Shown here in pieces: positions 12,907 through 25,015 of a DNA stretch of 64,000 nucleotides. Source of the DNA: Tethya wilhelma (lineage: Eukaryota; Porifera; Demospongiae; Tethyida; Tethyidae); assembly GCA_964030475.1 (NCBI GenBank), contig CAXIPT010000001.1, positions 724,229 to 788,228 on the forward strand, read 5' to 3'. Under the pieces are notes generated by a model. It saw only the letters and a program-made list of their open reading frames with translations. It ran no database searches and was not told the origin of the DNA. Every line of letters begins with the position of its first letter. Within the stretch, counting starts at the first letter, position 1. Both the position numbers and the translations under genes were made by a program.

Positions 12907-15900
12907 TTATGCATTATAGGTACACTTTTCTTTGCGTATTTTAGCAGCAGTGTCTTTCTCTCCAAAATCCTCCAGCTCCAGTATCGCAGCCAATACATTC
13001 CACGTGAGAAGATCTTCATCATAAGGATAGTAAGACTTCAAGACTTTTTTGACACTGTCCTGTTTTCGAAACCATGCTCGCACAATGTTACTAAGGAGGC
13101 CTTCAGTTGGCATCCTTTGAACCTTAAAAGTATCCAGGCCCAACGCTATACCCAAACTCTTAAGATCTTCATTAGGCAGTCTTCTAAGGTATTGGGTAAC
13201 TTCAAAATGATCACCGTCCTGGATTATAGCCACTTTTTCCATCACTGCAATGGATTAGAAAAAGTGCATGTTTCAGTGCTACAGCAATGGAGTATAATAT
13301 TGACCATGGTGTCCTAGCTAGACTCAAGCCTCACAAAACATGAATATACAAAACCATAACATTGTGGTTTTCATAGGTCATGCGTAATTAGTCTCGCGTA
13401 GCCAGACCCCTTTTGCTCCGCCTATATGGCTCCGCGGGAAAAGGGGTCTGGTGTATCTCGCATCAAAAAGTTGTGCAAATGGAATGCAATTATTGCATAA
13501 CGAGATGGAAAATTTTTCAATTTTTTGGGTGGGGNCTAAATGTGTTAAAACAAGAGCTAGAAAGCTTTGTAACTTCAGTATAAATTTGTGTACTTCATGT
13601 GTAGCCATTTTTCTAGTAGAGTTCAAAGGTCGTCAAGTTGTCTCATCCACGTGGCATTTAATGCGCATGCGCATTAGCCACATACTATATACTACTCAAG
13701 TATTTTTGTAGAGACTCCAGTCCCTGAGAGTCTCCTCACTGTAGTGTTGAAAAAAGTGAATGAACAAGTAGTAAAAATTTCAAAAAATAAGCAGTGTAGG
13801 AATGCTGTAAAAAGTATTGGAACAAGGAATGGTCTCAATTTCGGCACATGACTACTTCATTTTTTGTGCCCAAGTTTTGGCCTGTAATCTAACTCTGCCT
13901 GCTATATTTTATTCCACTTTTTAGCGAAGTGATAAGATTTGTGATTATAGTACTCGTTAGCTATTCAAGTAGAGATCATTGTTTGAACCATCCATTTACG
14001 ACAAATAGNCAGTATGAAGGTATCAGCTGATCAAGAGAGGAGACAGTATTGTGTGCACTTGACAGTATTGCTATAGCTAGTAGTGTTGTGTATATATCAT
14101 TACAGACTGAAATGTGGGGGGGCTAGGCTCCCTCAGCTTTGAAAATGGGGGTGCTTGGGCACCCCCAGCCCCCCCTGATTCTCCGCCCCTGACAACAAAT
14201 CTGTTTAGTAGGAAACCCAAATAGTACACTGAACAGGATTACACAGCAACAAACCATAGAGCAGGTCGTACATCTGTGTATGGCATCAATGTTGCATACT
14301 TTACATAATTTTGCTAATCTACTACAAAACCTAATGACTCTTACCAGTAATGAAATATCACACAAAACACTGAATAATTGGATTAATTAACCACATTCCA
14401 GCCCTAGTTGTCTGGGAGACCCAACATAGGTCAACACATGTGTTCACTCACTGGAGCTGGCTTCAGGTAAACTAACCCTAGCTTTGGTATCCTCCCCAAC
14501 AAAACATGATCCTCCTTTGATCCATCGACAGGCCATTCACCGAAGGCACCCGAGAAGCAGCAAACGACTCGAAGACCAACAACAACCACAACAAAAAATA
14601 CGAGGATTTTATATCACCATAGATCGAAGCAGATATTATCATAGAATTTATGCAGGCAGGATTCAAACTGATGTGTGTATCGATCATCTTTCCTCCCACT
14701 GATTCTGTTTGCACCATGATGGTGTGTGTACTGTACACTGCAGAGTCCATTCAATATGCAAGCAACAAGCAATCTGAGGTGATATCATCTGTTGTTGTTG
14801 TTGTTGGTATGTATTATAGTTGTATACAGTACATCGTGTTTTTATTGCTCTTCTTGGTATCACTGGGACCATGGAAGTTGCCAAGGGTCACGATTTGATT
14901 CTGGTCACGTTTCACCGCAAGATGGTATAATTAGCAACCTTAAGTTTCATAGCATTTAATAATGATCACAAGACACATGACATTGTAGAACAACTAGGAA
15001 TTAACATAGTGCAGTTTTATAGTGCCATTAAGACATAAAAACATAAGGTTACTTGTTATCTTTGAATAATAATTATTATGAGTGTAAGGATAAGAAATTT
15101 AAACACGTATACTCTTGTACTCTTGTATAATAGACCTATCTTTCTGAGTGCATGAGCTATCTTTGGTGTGGTGGTTTCTCGTAGAGTTTAGGGGTTGGGT
15201 TATTGAGGAGTTTGTCATATCTCTTTTTCTCTGTTTTCTCTTTCTTCTTGGCTTCATCGACCAGAACAGCATTGCGATAGTCTGAGATGGAGTAGGGGGA
15301 GAGAGAAATGAGGATAATGATTCACATTTCAGAAACATAGCCAGGGGCAGACCTGATGAGAACACATTAACTCATTATCATGCATGCATGCTTGATGTTC
15401 TCTATTATATAAAAGCGTATTTCTGTATATATAATATTATATAGGGAATAATTATACAGAAGATAATTTAGCGTCATAATTTATTCCAAAATGCCAACTT
15501 TCAGCTTCATCTCTGAGTACGATGACAATAACTGGACTTCTCATGAAGTGCCTCTAACTTTTTGTTAATGCTACGTACGAATTGTGTATATATTTTGTCA
15601 CGGCCGGTGTCATAGCTAGAAGCAATGGTCCACTGACACAGCGAGTGATCATTTGAACACCCTCCAGCTAGCTAGGGTCACCAGCACATGTGTGGCCTGG
15701 TGGCTAGTGGTGAGTGATATCCTCTAGTGATGTAATGATAACAGTGAAAGTATATCTTCACAAACAAACACCCGCCAAAGAGAGAGAGAGAGAGAGGGAA
15801 AACACAACACAATCTGAAACCAGCTGGTATTAATCAAAGAGTGGGAGTATCGGTGTATCACATTCTAAATAGGTCTTATTCACACAGCGTGACAATACCA

Positions 15901-18900
15901 AACACACCATTGATACTCTCCACAGTGACACCACTTGAGGTGAAGGTGCAACACACACACAGGATATGTGAGTGTGTGTGTGTGTGTATGTGTATGTATG
16001 TATACATGTGTGTGTCCACTTACGAGTGCAAGGGATCGTCTAGTGATACAATAATAAGGTGTGTGAATGAAAACAGAGTTCAACAAAAGAAGGTATAACA
16101 ACAGATTCTATAGTAGAACTAATTCAGTGTGGTTACAAATTAATGGTATAGCCACACACAATGGAGCCATTATATCAGTGAGGGTACTAGAGCCAAACCA
16201 TCACTGAGGAGGGTTAGGTTGAGGGCCTTGGTCGTACACAGCCTGACCCAGAGGGAGATACCTGGAGATCTCTGAGGTCAACCAGAGTGCCATGGCTGTT
16301 GTAGGATGCCCAGCCAGCCAGCTGGTGTGTTGGGTCAACATGGCTTCACAATGACCATAGAAAGTGCCACCATTGTTGTCATACACACTGATTGTAGATG
16401 CGAAACATTGATAAGCGTAATCTAATTTACTTCATTGAACGTGTGTGNCACACACACACACACACACACAACAAGAAACAAGAAATGACCACTAAAAGGT
16501 CTTGTGTGGGAAAACACATCAAACAAGCACCCACGACCCATGACCTAGCTGGTACAATTAATGACAAAGGAAACATTCTACAAGACACAAAGCCGTGTAC
16601 CTCTCCCAGCCACCCACTCATGGGGGCATGCAGCCACTGAGGAAGGAAGAACACAGAGATACCTTGTCTGTCTGCATGTTAGCTAGGGGTAGTTCATGTC
16701 TGCATGCTTCAAAGCTAGGGAGAGTCATTTGGGAAATTTCTTAGACAACAGTACTCTACTCTAGCTTAGACAGCATCATTAATGCTGACAGCAAAGCAAA
16801 AAAAAACTATACTTTCTCAGGATACCTCTCAAGGTTTAAAATCACTAACCCTCAAACTGGATATTCTACTATTAATTGCTTTTTAATTACATCGAAAAGT
16901 CATTGGTATGCATTCTTTTATGGACATAAAATTTTGTTATCGTTTTCCCTGAGGGCCAGACTTATGACTACCGGCAGGGCTCCATTAATGCCTGCCACTC
17001 AGAGATCAACAAACAGCCATCATCATCTACTCTGAAATCAATCAGAGCTCGCTCTTCATCAAGCATACCTCAGTCAATGAAGCGTAGCACGGAGCTCACA
17101 GCTGCTCATGCACTGGACATTATTGGATTACCTCAGAAAATAGCTGGAGGCGTACATGATTGGGCAATGAGGCACTACTTGTTGCCGCGGTTACCAAACC
17201 CTTATAAAATGAAAGCTATTTGGTTGTTCAAATCACCAATTTCCTCTGTTCCAATGGTTTGTGTCAATAATGCTAACAGGGAAACCCTCAGCCATCTGCA
17301 CCACTACCTAGTGTGGATAGAACAGTGATGCTTTTAATGGAGAGTTATGGTAAAAATTTGAGCTGTCATATAATCGGGTTTGTAGTAAACAGATCTATCA
17401 TTTGCATACTTTAATGTCTAGTATAGCCTATATCTATCACAGCATTGTACATATTCATGTACCATCGTATTACACTAATTGTGATTAATTGGGAGAAAAA
17501 TAGTCTGTCTCTGAGAAAGAATTAGAATATCAAGAGAAAAAAAAAGGAAAAAAGAAAAAGAAAAAGATAAAGCTAAATCCTGCTGTGTCTATAAGACAAA
17601 CAACTTTACTATAATCCAATAACCGCAATCACCAGAATCTGTGGGAGGGTTATTTTGTTATTCTATTCACAAAAGCTCTCTTGTGTACATGTATTGAAGA
17701 GTTAATTAACTTTACCACTGTGAGCTTATGACACAAACAACTTCACCACAATCCACAAACCAGTCGCCACAATCACCCCCTGACTTACTATCTTTGACAG
17801 TGGACCAGAAGCCTCCCTCGGCCTTGTCCTTCTCCGGGTGTTTGACGAGCTCCGGGATGCCGACCCATGATCGGACCGAGGGAATCTTGAGGAGGAGAAT
17901 CTGACCCATGGAGAAGGAGGAGGCCGTCAGCCAGTACATGAATAGACCCTGAGGGTAAAATATGGTGGGTAGTCAAGTGACATGTCACAACACAGCAGCT
18001 AGAAACACACACGCAATTGACTACTGCCAGTAAAGTATAAGACAGCTTTTGGAATAACTATTCTCGTAACCGGCTTTAAAGAGCCAGACAGAGAGACTAG
18101 AGTGGCCTACATACAATGTGCATGGTGTGTGCATGAGAGAGAGAATTCAAAGGTAAAGCTTTTGAAGTGTTTCTAAAAAGAATTATTAAAACACAGTGAC
18201 GGCACCTGTCGTCAGTGGAGCATGACTAACAGTCAGCTGTGATATTAACAACAGCGGGCAGCTGGAGTAGGTCAGAGAATGTGACTCCAGATTGTCTAGG
18301 ATGAGTAGAGCATGTCATAACAACCACCTACCATTTTACATGCATGCCTGTTCTTTGTAACTTGTTCTAATTAGCGGAACAAGTCAGGGAAACCTGAGCA
18401 CAGGAACACAACGTCAATTCCACAAGGTCACAACATGCCATGGAATCATAAACCACCTGTTGATTACAAGAGCATGCCTGCACAGGGGCCACCAGGGAAC
18501 ATAGAGAGACAGACAACATGGACTGCATACCACTCTAATGTGAGACAATCACCCATACTCCACTGTGTGTGTCAAGGGTGCCATACACTAGGCAACTTTT
18601 TGAGCAACTTGGTTGGCAACAAAAGTTGTCAAGAAGTAGTTGACAACAAAAATCTCTGTTGAGTCATACATATTGCAAACAAAGAAAATATTTTCTTTTT
18701 CTTCAAAAAGATGCCTGTGTAAGGTACACTTAATATGTACATCTAAGAACACATAATTGAGCAAGTGACAAAAGCATCCCTTACCAAACCATTGTGCTCA
18801 AATTGACAAAACAATGAGGTTACAAAAGGCACAGCACACCAGGAGCAAATATCCATAGACTTCAAAATTAATATCATAGATTATCTGGTACTTACTGCAG

Positions 18901-19004
18901 GAAAGGTGGCAGTGATAGGTACCAGTAAGATTGAAATGGCTCTGAAGAAAGTCTTCATTTTATCCATCTGAGGGTTGCTCACACCAGCCTCGCCTCCCAT
19001 CTGT

Positions 19005-19060
<56 letters not shown>

Positions 19061-22000
19061 NNNNNNNNNNNNNNNNNNNNNNNNNNNNNNNTGAAAATGA
19101 AGTAGTCATGTGCCGAAATTGAGACCATTCCTTGTTCCAATACTTTTTACAGCACTGCCCATTCCTACACTGCTTATTTTTTGAAATTTTTACTACTTGT
19201 TAAAGGTAAAGTGGCAGTGATCATGGAATCAACCAGGTACCAATTGCAAGCTATGTATCCCCCATGAAGTTAGCCACACCCTCCCTGCTTTCTTGCCTGG
19301 ATACCAAAGAAAAAGGGAAACCTGTTTTATGAGGAACTGTTACCTTTAGCCTTTGGTGTACGGCCATGATTCTCTGCTGCTGTTACAGGGGGTCCTAATA
19401 TGGTGCATGAGGTCTGTTTTTCATCTGCATTATATAATTATATGATATAATATTGAACACCATATCATTAGCGGCATGCATACACATTGTAACATTGAAT
19501 TTACTTTATACCTTTGTAGACAGTTTTGAAAAACTCTATATCCTTCACTGAAGGAACGAGAGCGAGATTTTGGTTGTGAATTCTCCGCAAAACTTGTCTT
19601 TTCTCTTCAGAAAGAGACGTATCATCCTCCACCACTTGCAGATCTTGATAGCGGGAGTACTTATCCTTCAGCCATTCCTTTTTAAACCTAAATATGCAAT
19701 AGATACAAAATCATGATCATACACAGTAACTTGATTTCAAGGAGTATTATGGCAAGACTCATCAATCTCTGCGCACTTAAGGCCCGGGTCAGTAGAAATT
19801 TCATTAAAAAATTGCCTAAAACAATCCTCATTTTACAGCATGTGAAAAAGTATATCCAAAATATTTTGATATCATAAGAAAATATTATCTTATTTTTTTA
19901 TGTAACCAAAATTTTATGTCAAAATGGTGAATATTTATGTATATAATGAGTTTTCAATAAAACACCCAAACTCATGAATAATTAAAAAAACGGTCAAGTT
20001 AATTAGTTGCTATGGCAACCAAACTTTCACAAGAGATAATCATCATCATGAACCTTTATAATCCCCATGGGGAAAAAATTTCGTTGATTGGTTGATGATA
20101 TACGACCGAGAAGGAGAAATCGGCAGGTGTGCATTATATGGAAAATGTATCGTATCTCGGACCTAGATACGTATCTTGCTATCCCCATGGAGATTTGAGG
20201 TATGATTAATTAGAGAATTAATTGGACAAAATTTGGTTGCCATGGCAACAGTTCTTCTTGACCATTTAATTAAATTATTAAGGTTATGAATATTAATGAG
20301 GTCACATGACACAATTTTTTTCCAAAATGTTCAAGATAGATGCAAGATTATTCACCTATGTTTCCATGGTGATAACATACTCCGTTAAAAAGCTATTTCA
20401 ATTTTGCATAATTTTTGCATAATTTTTTCCTTAATTAGTTACCTTAACCTGACCCAGGCCTTAATGGCACTGAGATGGATATTATCAATGTCAGATCACA
20501 CAGACCTGTACACATGCAATTAAGAGTGAAATATACTGACCAGTAGTGCATCATACTGTCCGGATCATAATCTCCTCCACTGCCCTTTTCTCGGTTGATA
20601 CCCCACTGTTCTTCAAATGCAACTCGAGTGAGACTGGAATTCTTACTTCGGTGATCATCGTACATCTTTGTTGTGTCTAAAAACTTGCCAGCAATATCCC
20701 AAAACTCAGGACGTTGGTGCTCATGTCCCAGACCCAGAGCATGGCCAAACTCATGAGTAACAACATGTTTGAGATATGTGCTGCCTCCAGTGCGAAGATC
20801 GAGCCACATGGTGGCTTCTGTAGGCTTCTTGTTGGCATCCGTTCCTAACTCGGTATGATTCCCTTGAAAGATATCACGACCATCTGCATCTACACCCTCT
20901 ATACAAACAGACAAAATTTACTATTTAAAAATGTCAGTTAGTATTGCCGATAAATCATGGTGTGTATGCATGGGAATGATCATTGTTGGAAACATTAATG
21001 AGTCTGGTCATTGCTGAGAATTAAATCAAATACTGCATTTGAAAAAAGGGAATTGGGATGCATTACATATACAAAAATTATTCAACATGCATGAAGTTTA
21101 ATGTAAAAAATGATAGCTATGATAGGCTTGACATATCAATTAATTTACGCAATGGCATGCATGCATGAATTTTGATGAACAATCTTACTCCAGAACTGGA
21201 CACGGATGTTAGAATCTTCCAAGCTCTCAGTTTCAACAAACTTGGGTATTCCATCGTAACGCTCATGCCAAATGTTGGCCAAATCCAGTATTACGCGTCT
21301 ACTGACACGACGCCCATCAATCACATAAGAATTTGGGATATCTTGTATGAAGTAAACAAACAGCTCTGGTTTTCCCTTCCAAACCTTATCACCTGGGGTA
21401 ACAGCAGCCAATGCTGACTCAGAAACATCTGGTTCACTGGTAGCCACGAAACCATAAGAACAAAATGATATTGGACATTGCTGTATAGTATGTGTGTGAC
21501 AAGTTAATACCAGACTTGAGAGTAATATGTTTGGCGGCCATCATACCTGTAAACCAGATTTTGTCTTAGGTTCCTCATTAGAGAGCCTTGGTTTCTGCAA
21601 AAATGCATCACATATAATTATAGCAACTACCATAATAATTGGGCTGCATAAACCACAGAGTTATAATTATTCAAAACTGTTTCAATTTCCATTCACGCAT
21701 TCTCTTGCTTTCATTGTAAAGGAAAGAGAGAGCCTGGTAGAAAATCCTGACATGTACCGCATTATGAGTATAAATTTGCATGACGAGCATCAAATTTGAA
21801 TTTTAACCTTATTGGCAATTTAATATGGATGATTCAATCCTTCACGTTATACATTGTTTGCATGCACATACAATACAATATAGCAGGATCTCCTGGGGCA
21901 TACCCAGGATTGATCAGTAGGCAAAACAGGTGCTAAGACTGCCAAGAAAACTATATAGCAATCTGAACTGGAAAAATGTTCTTCTTTCAAATTTCAAAAG

Positions 22001-24741
22001 TGTATAAAAGTCATTGTGCAATTGCACTTACTTATACCAGATATGACGTCACACAACCAATTAAGGCGCGCGCACTAGCTAGCACAAATTGAAGTTCGTT
22101 CACACAATGACCTTTGTACTTTTGAGCACTTGACCTGGCCTAACCCAGAGGAGGTATGACACGAGTGAGCCTTTGCTGAGCTGGCAAGTCCGTTAATTAC
22201 ATTCCGATCATGTGACTGCAATACTTCACAATGAGAGTTGATCACGTGCACTCCGTTTGCCAGCTCAGCAAAGGCGCACTCGTGTCATACCTCCTCTGGG
22301 TTAGGCCAGGTCAAGTGCTCAAAAGTACAAAGGTCATTGTGTGAACGAACTTCAATTTGTGCTAGCTAGTGCGCGCGCCTTAATTGGTTGTGTGACGTCA
22401 TATCTGGTATAAGTAAGTGCAATTGCATGTTTCTACACTGGACCTTCCTCGTCATGTATTTTAATTTTTTTTTGAAAGTTGCAACCCTGTGTTCGTGAAT
22501 TATCTATGGTGGATCTAAAGAGGAGAGGCAGTAATTATGGCTAATTAAGCTCTACCACATTACTATATTAATAGGCTTCAAAGAATATAAGATTAGAGAT
22601 TGTTCAATTAAGGCTTGGATAGCTTATTAAAGGAACTGTGACATAAGTGCTGTTTTGCTACCAAAAATAAAATACTTGACGTTTTTTGCAACAATTTTTG
22701 ATTACGAATGCACAATAGTATACATGTATGTGTATGGAGCTATAGTAGCACATGGTGGTACCCAGATCCCGCTAGAAAAACAAAAACAAAACAAAAGCTC
22801 ATAGAATGCCATAAAACAGCAAAAATAGTAACAAAACAGCGCTTATAATTATAGTTACACAGTTCCTTTAATAAAGCCAATTATTAACAGTTTTTTGTTT
22901 TCTAGTCAAGCTCAACTGACATACTTGAGTGCATGGGTATAGCAGTGTCATATACCTTTGAAGCAGATGGACCCTCTAACTCAGCATCTTCATTAGAACT
23001 ATCGACAGTAATACCACTTTGTTTCCCATCACTCTTCTGCAGAAAAGGTTTACTATTAAATAACTATCATGTAATTTCTAAGCATTTAAAATTAGTCTTG
23101 CTGCCCCGCCCAAAATGGTGACGCTTCATGCATGAATTCAGAAAGTGTTAGTAACACTTTCTGAATCCATGAATTGTAACACTTTCTGAATCCATGAAGC
23201 ATCACCATTTTGTCATTTTCATCATAATTTATACTCTGAGATTTATAGTCTCTAATGACCCACAATATCAATTCCATGTACTCATCTTCATTATGTATAA
23301 TTAGTATAGTTTCTGTTGCATTGAATAAGGCTGTACCACTTTCGTAACAAAATGGTATTTGTACTACTGACCTACATAGAAATAATGTTCTACAGCAACT
23401 TTATGACTTACTTGACAATGTGCCTTGTATGGCCTAATGACCTTACCCATCAGTATGGCTCTTTGCCCTAATTTGAATTTAAGTTCGTTCAGATCAGTTT
23501 CAGACAAATAAAGAAAACCGTTGCCACTGACTTGTTGTTCTAAAAAACAGATCAAAATTATTATTGTGACAGATACTATATAAAAAAATTGTATATATAT
23601 ATTCCGTAAGTGAGTTTCTGGTTGGGTATTAGTCATTATTATATTCTTGTTCACCAACCCAGTATGCAGATTGAAAATATCAAACTTTAATTCTGTTTGA
23701 TATTTTCAATCTGCATACTGGGTTGGTGAACAAGAATATAATTTAATAATAGTATATATTATATATATAATTATACTAATTATGTAAAACATATATATGC
23801 CTATAAAAATATATATAGCATGATCTTATTATATAACCGGGAATCATGCACATGTAATATAATACACAATGTCATATCAACTTATACCTTCCTTTTGCGT
23901 TACGCATTGAAGGTGAACAGCTCTAGAGGAACTGAATATGAACTCAGGGGAGTGAGATATCTTGACTCTCACCACAACCTATACTCTAGGCCTATGATAG
24001 ACAAGTAAGCATGCACGCTAGAGATTAGGAATAAGGAAAAGGTCACAAGTATACCCAGGTAATAATATTCATGAGCCTGTATGGCATGACTGTGGATATC
24101 CTTATCAAAGGCTGGCTTAGTGGTTGCCATTAATGCTGACCCATTATCTTCTGATTCCCACCCCTAAATATTCTCACTGATGATGGTAATGTGGTCTGGC
24201 ACTAAACTACTTGTGGTTAGAAAGGGGCTGTTATGCTACAAGTGACTGAGTAGAACCTCCGATAGAGGACCCTCCAAGATAGGGACATTGTATTATAAAC
24301 CTCTCAACAAAGGATGATTCTTGGTTCCCAAGAATTATGATTCCCTATTGTAGCAATCGTGACAAACAAAACCACCGAGAAGAGGACAATCTCTCTATAA
24401 AGGACAAACAAGCCAAATTTATATACATATTGTCCTCAAAGTGCCACGGTCCTTTGTTTTGAAAACGAAGTTTTATCCAAGACAGCCTTTGAATATCATA
24501 CACTATAACACTGGCACACTCAGCGCCACAGGCACTAGCTAGTCTGGCAATCAAGGGTAAGCCAGACTACTATTACTCGAGTTGGACCACAAAGTTCAAA
24601 CAATATTTTCTTACCAACTATACTATCATGCTGCTCTTGACTCAGTCCAGGTAGATTGTTTTCTTTCAGCACACCATCCAGCCATTCTGCAAGGCCAGAA
24701 GGTTTTAATGACTGCACATGGTCGTAGTTGATACTCGACAT
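12907..24741 (-). CDS. SAM - astacin-like metallopeptidase - Death domain protein
   Basis: Nine exons: 24615-24741, 23412-23539, 22956-23036, 21547-21594, 21189-21480, 20541-20898, 19512-19687, 19344-19424 and 12907-13244. They sum to 1629 nt (542 aa) and all phases match. Residues 1-80 form a SAM domain split between exons (LAEWLDGVLKENNLPGLS, then LYLSETDLNELKFKLGQRA). A linker follows, then the metzincin core with HEFGHALGLGHEH (His274, Glu275, His278, His284) and the Met-turn YDPDSMMHYW. The last exon is a Death domain (residues about 431-542). There is no signal peptide, so a cytoplasmic protein is likely. Joining the Death exon across a 6.1-kb intron that contains other exons and N joins is the weak point; phase fit and homology with the gene at 5726-8899 support it. 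An in-frame ATG at 24783 would add 14 residues. Confidence 0.75.
13245..15156. other. Intron or misjoined sequence with repeats and N joins
   Basis: This stretch lies between the Death exon and the OXA1L-like exons. It contains a small hairpin at 13398-13451 (AGCCAGACCCC and its inverse), N joins at 13535 and 14009, and the dispersed repeat at 13763-13862. A minus-strand frame near 14478-14750 has a hydrophobic, signal-like segment (FLLWLLLVFESFAAS) but no other support. Confidence 0.5.
13763..13862 (+). repeat. Dispersed ~105-bp repeat, copy 2
   Basis: Same element as at 6741-6848 and 26988-27094, with a short internal deletion. Confidence 0.8.
15157..19000 (-). CDS. OXA1L-like mitochondrial membrane insertase, 5' part missing
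   Basis: Three exons fit in phase: 18896-19000, 17789-17948 and 15157-15281 (390 nt). They encode the C-terminal 129 aa of an Oxa1/YidC-family protein, which inserts membrane proteins into the inner mitochondrial membrane. Recognisable segments are GGEAGVSNPQMDKMKTFF, then LLVPITATFPAGLFMYWLTA (membrane segments), FSMGQILLLKIPSVRSWVGI and a basic tail ending in PTPKLYEKPPHQR. The third exon is joined because its phase is right, it is on the same strand and it ends in a clean TAG; it is less certain than the other two. Upstream exons should lie beyond 19000, but the sequence runs into a (TG)n tract, 31 N and a dispersed repeat. It currently sits inside an intron of the SAM-peptidase-Death gene on the same strand, which suggests a misjoin. 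Confidence 0.8.
16201..16392 (-). other. Possible unassigned coding exon
   Basis: After an AATCAG acceptor on the minus strand, a frame of about 62 codons runs through YDNNGGTFYGHCEAMLTQHT to a TGA. It looks more protein-like than its surroundings, but its phase does not fit the OXA1L exons on either side and I recognise no family. Confidence 0.25.
16453..16470. repeat. (CA)n tract next to N join
   Basis: A short CA repeat directly after the N at 16448. Microsatellites flank two joins in this intron (here and at 19061), consistent with contig ends falling in simple repeats. Confidence 0.7.
16954..17328 (+). other. Possible unassigned coding exon, + strand
   Basis: An open frame begins after a splice-like CCCTGAG/GGCCAG sequence near 16950 and runs about 120 codons to TGA. 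The translation contains a Ser-rich basic segment (IRARSSSSIPQS), then HALDIIGLPQKIAGGVHDWA. The frame stays open upstream of its ATG at 17077, which is why I think it may be an internal or terminal exon. I recognise no domain. Confidence 0.3.
19007..19060. repeat. (TG)n microsatellite at gap edge
   Basis: A pure TG tract of about 54 bp ends directly in the 31-N gap and probably caused it. Confidence 0.95.
19061..19091. other. Assembly gap, 31 N
   Basis: The gap separates OXA1L-like exons from the 3' exons of the SAM-peptidase gene. Its true size cannot be known from the sequence. Confidence 1.
19092..19200 (-). repeat. Dispersed ~105-bp repeat, copy 3 (inverted)
   Basis: Reverse complement of the elements at 13763 and 26988. 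It abuts the assembly gap. Confidence 0.85.
19777..20464. mobile_element. piggyBac-type MITE with TTAA target sites
   Basis: The left end is TTAA followed by GGCCCGGGTCAG. The right end is CTGACCCAGGCC followed by TTAA. So there is a 12-bp inverted repeat with one mismatch, flanked by TTAA on both sides, as expected for piggyBac-type transposition. The 680-bp interior is AT-rich and noncoding. It lies in an intron of the SAM-peptidase gene, 77 bp from the exon with the zinc site. Confidence 0.8.
22018..22427. repeat. Large foldback inverted repeat
   Basis: Two arms of about 170 bp (22018-22187 and 22257-22427) are near-perfect reverse complements around a 69-bp loop. The outer ends read TGCAATTGCACTTACTTATA and its inverse; the inner ends are CTGAGCTGGCAA and TTGCCAGCTCAG. 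One mismatch was seen (GTGAGCC against GGCGCAC). It lies in an intron of the SAM-peptidase gene. Parts of the arm (CAGCTCAGCAAAGGC) also occur in introns of the basic-protein gene family, so the arm is a mobile repeat. Confidence 0.95.
23640..23740. repeat. Perfect hairpin, ~46-bp arms
   Basis: The left arm (TATATTCTTGTTCACCAACC onwards) is repeated in inverse after an 8-base loop. It lies in the intron that splits the SAM domain. Near-perfect arms imply recent origin or gene conversion. Confidence 0.95.
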
Positions 24742-24924
24742 TTTCAACCATAGGTAATGTACTCCGTATAATCTATGCTTCAACAGAGCATAGATAAAAA
24801 ATGCACGGAACTTCGACCGAGAGAGGCACGCACTGCGCAGAATCGTAGATGCATGCAGCCTCGTCCCCGCTTTCGCGAGTGACCTCTGACCTCATTCCCA
24901 AGCCACGTGGAGCCTATTTATGTG

Positions 24925-25015
24925 AACATGGTGAAACTCAAATTGTCTTGGTACGCAGGACCAACTGGAGACAAATTGTGTAAAAATTAGAGACATTGTA
25001 AGTGTTTCATAGCCC
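24925..25015 (+). pseudogene. Fragment of the basic-protein gene, exon 6
   Basis: The segment TTGGTACGCAGGACCAACTG through TTAGAGACATTGTAAGTGTT corresponds to the sixth exon and donor of the intact gene at 32064-32131, with disabling changes. Confidence 0.75.
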
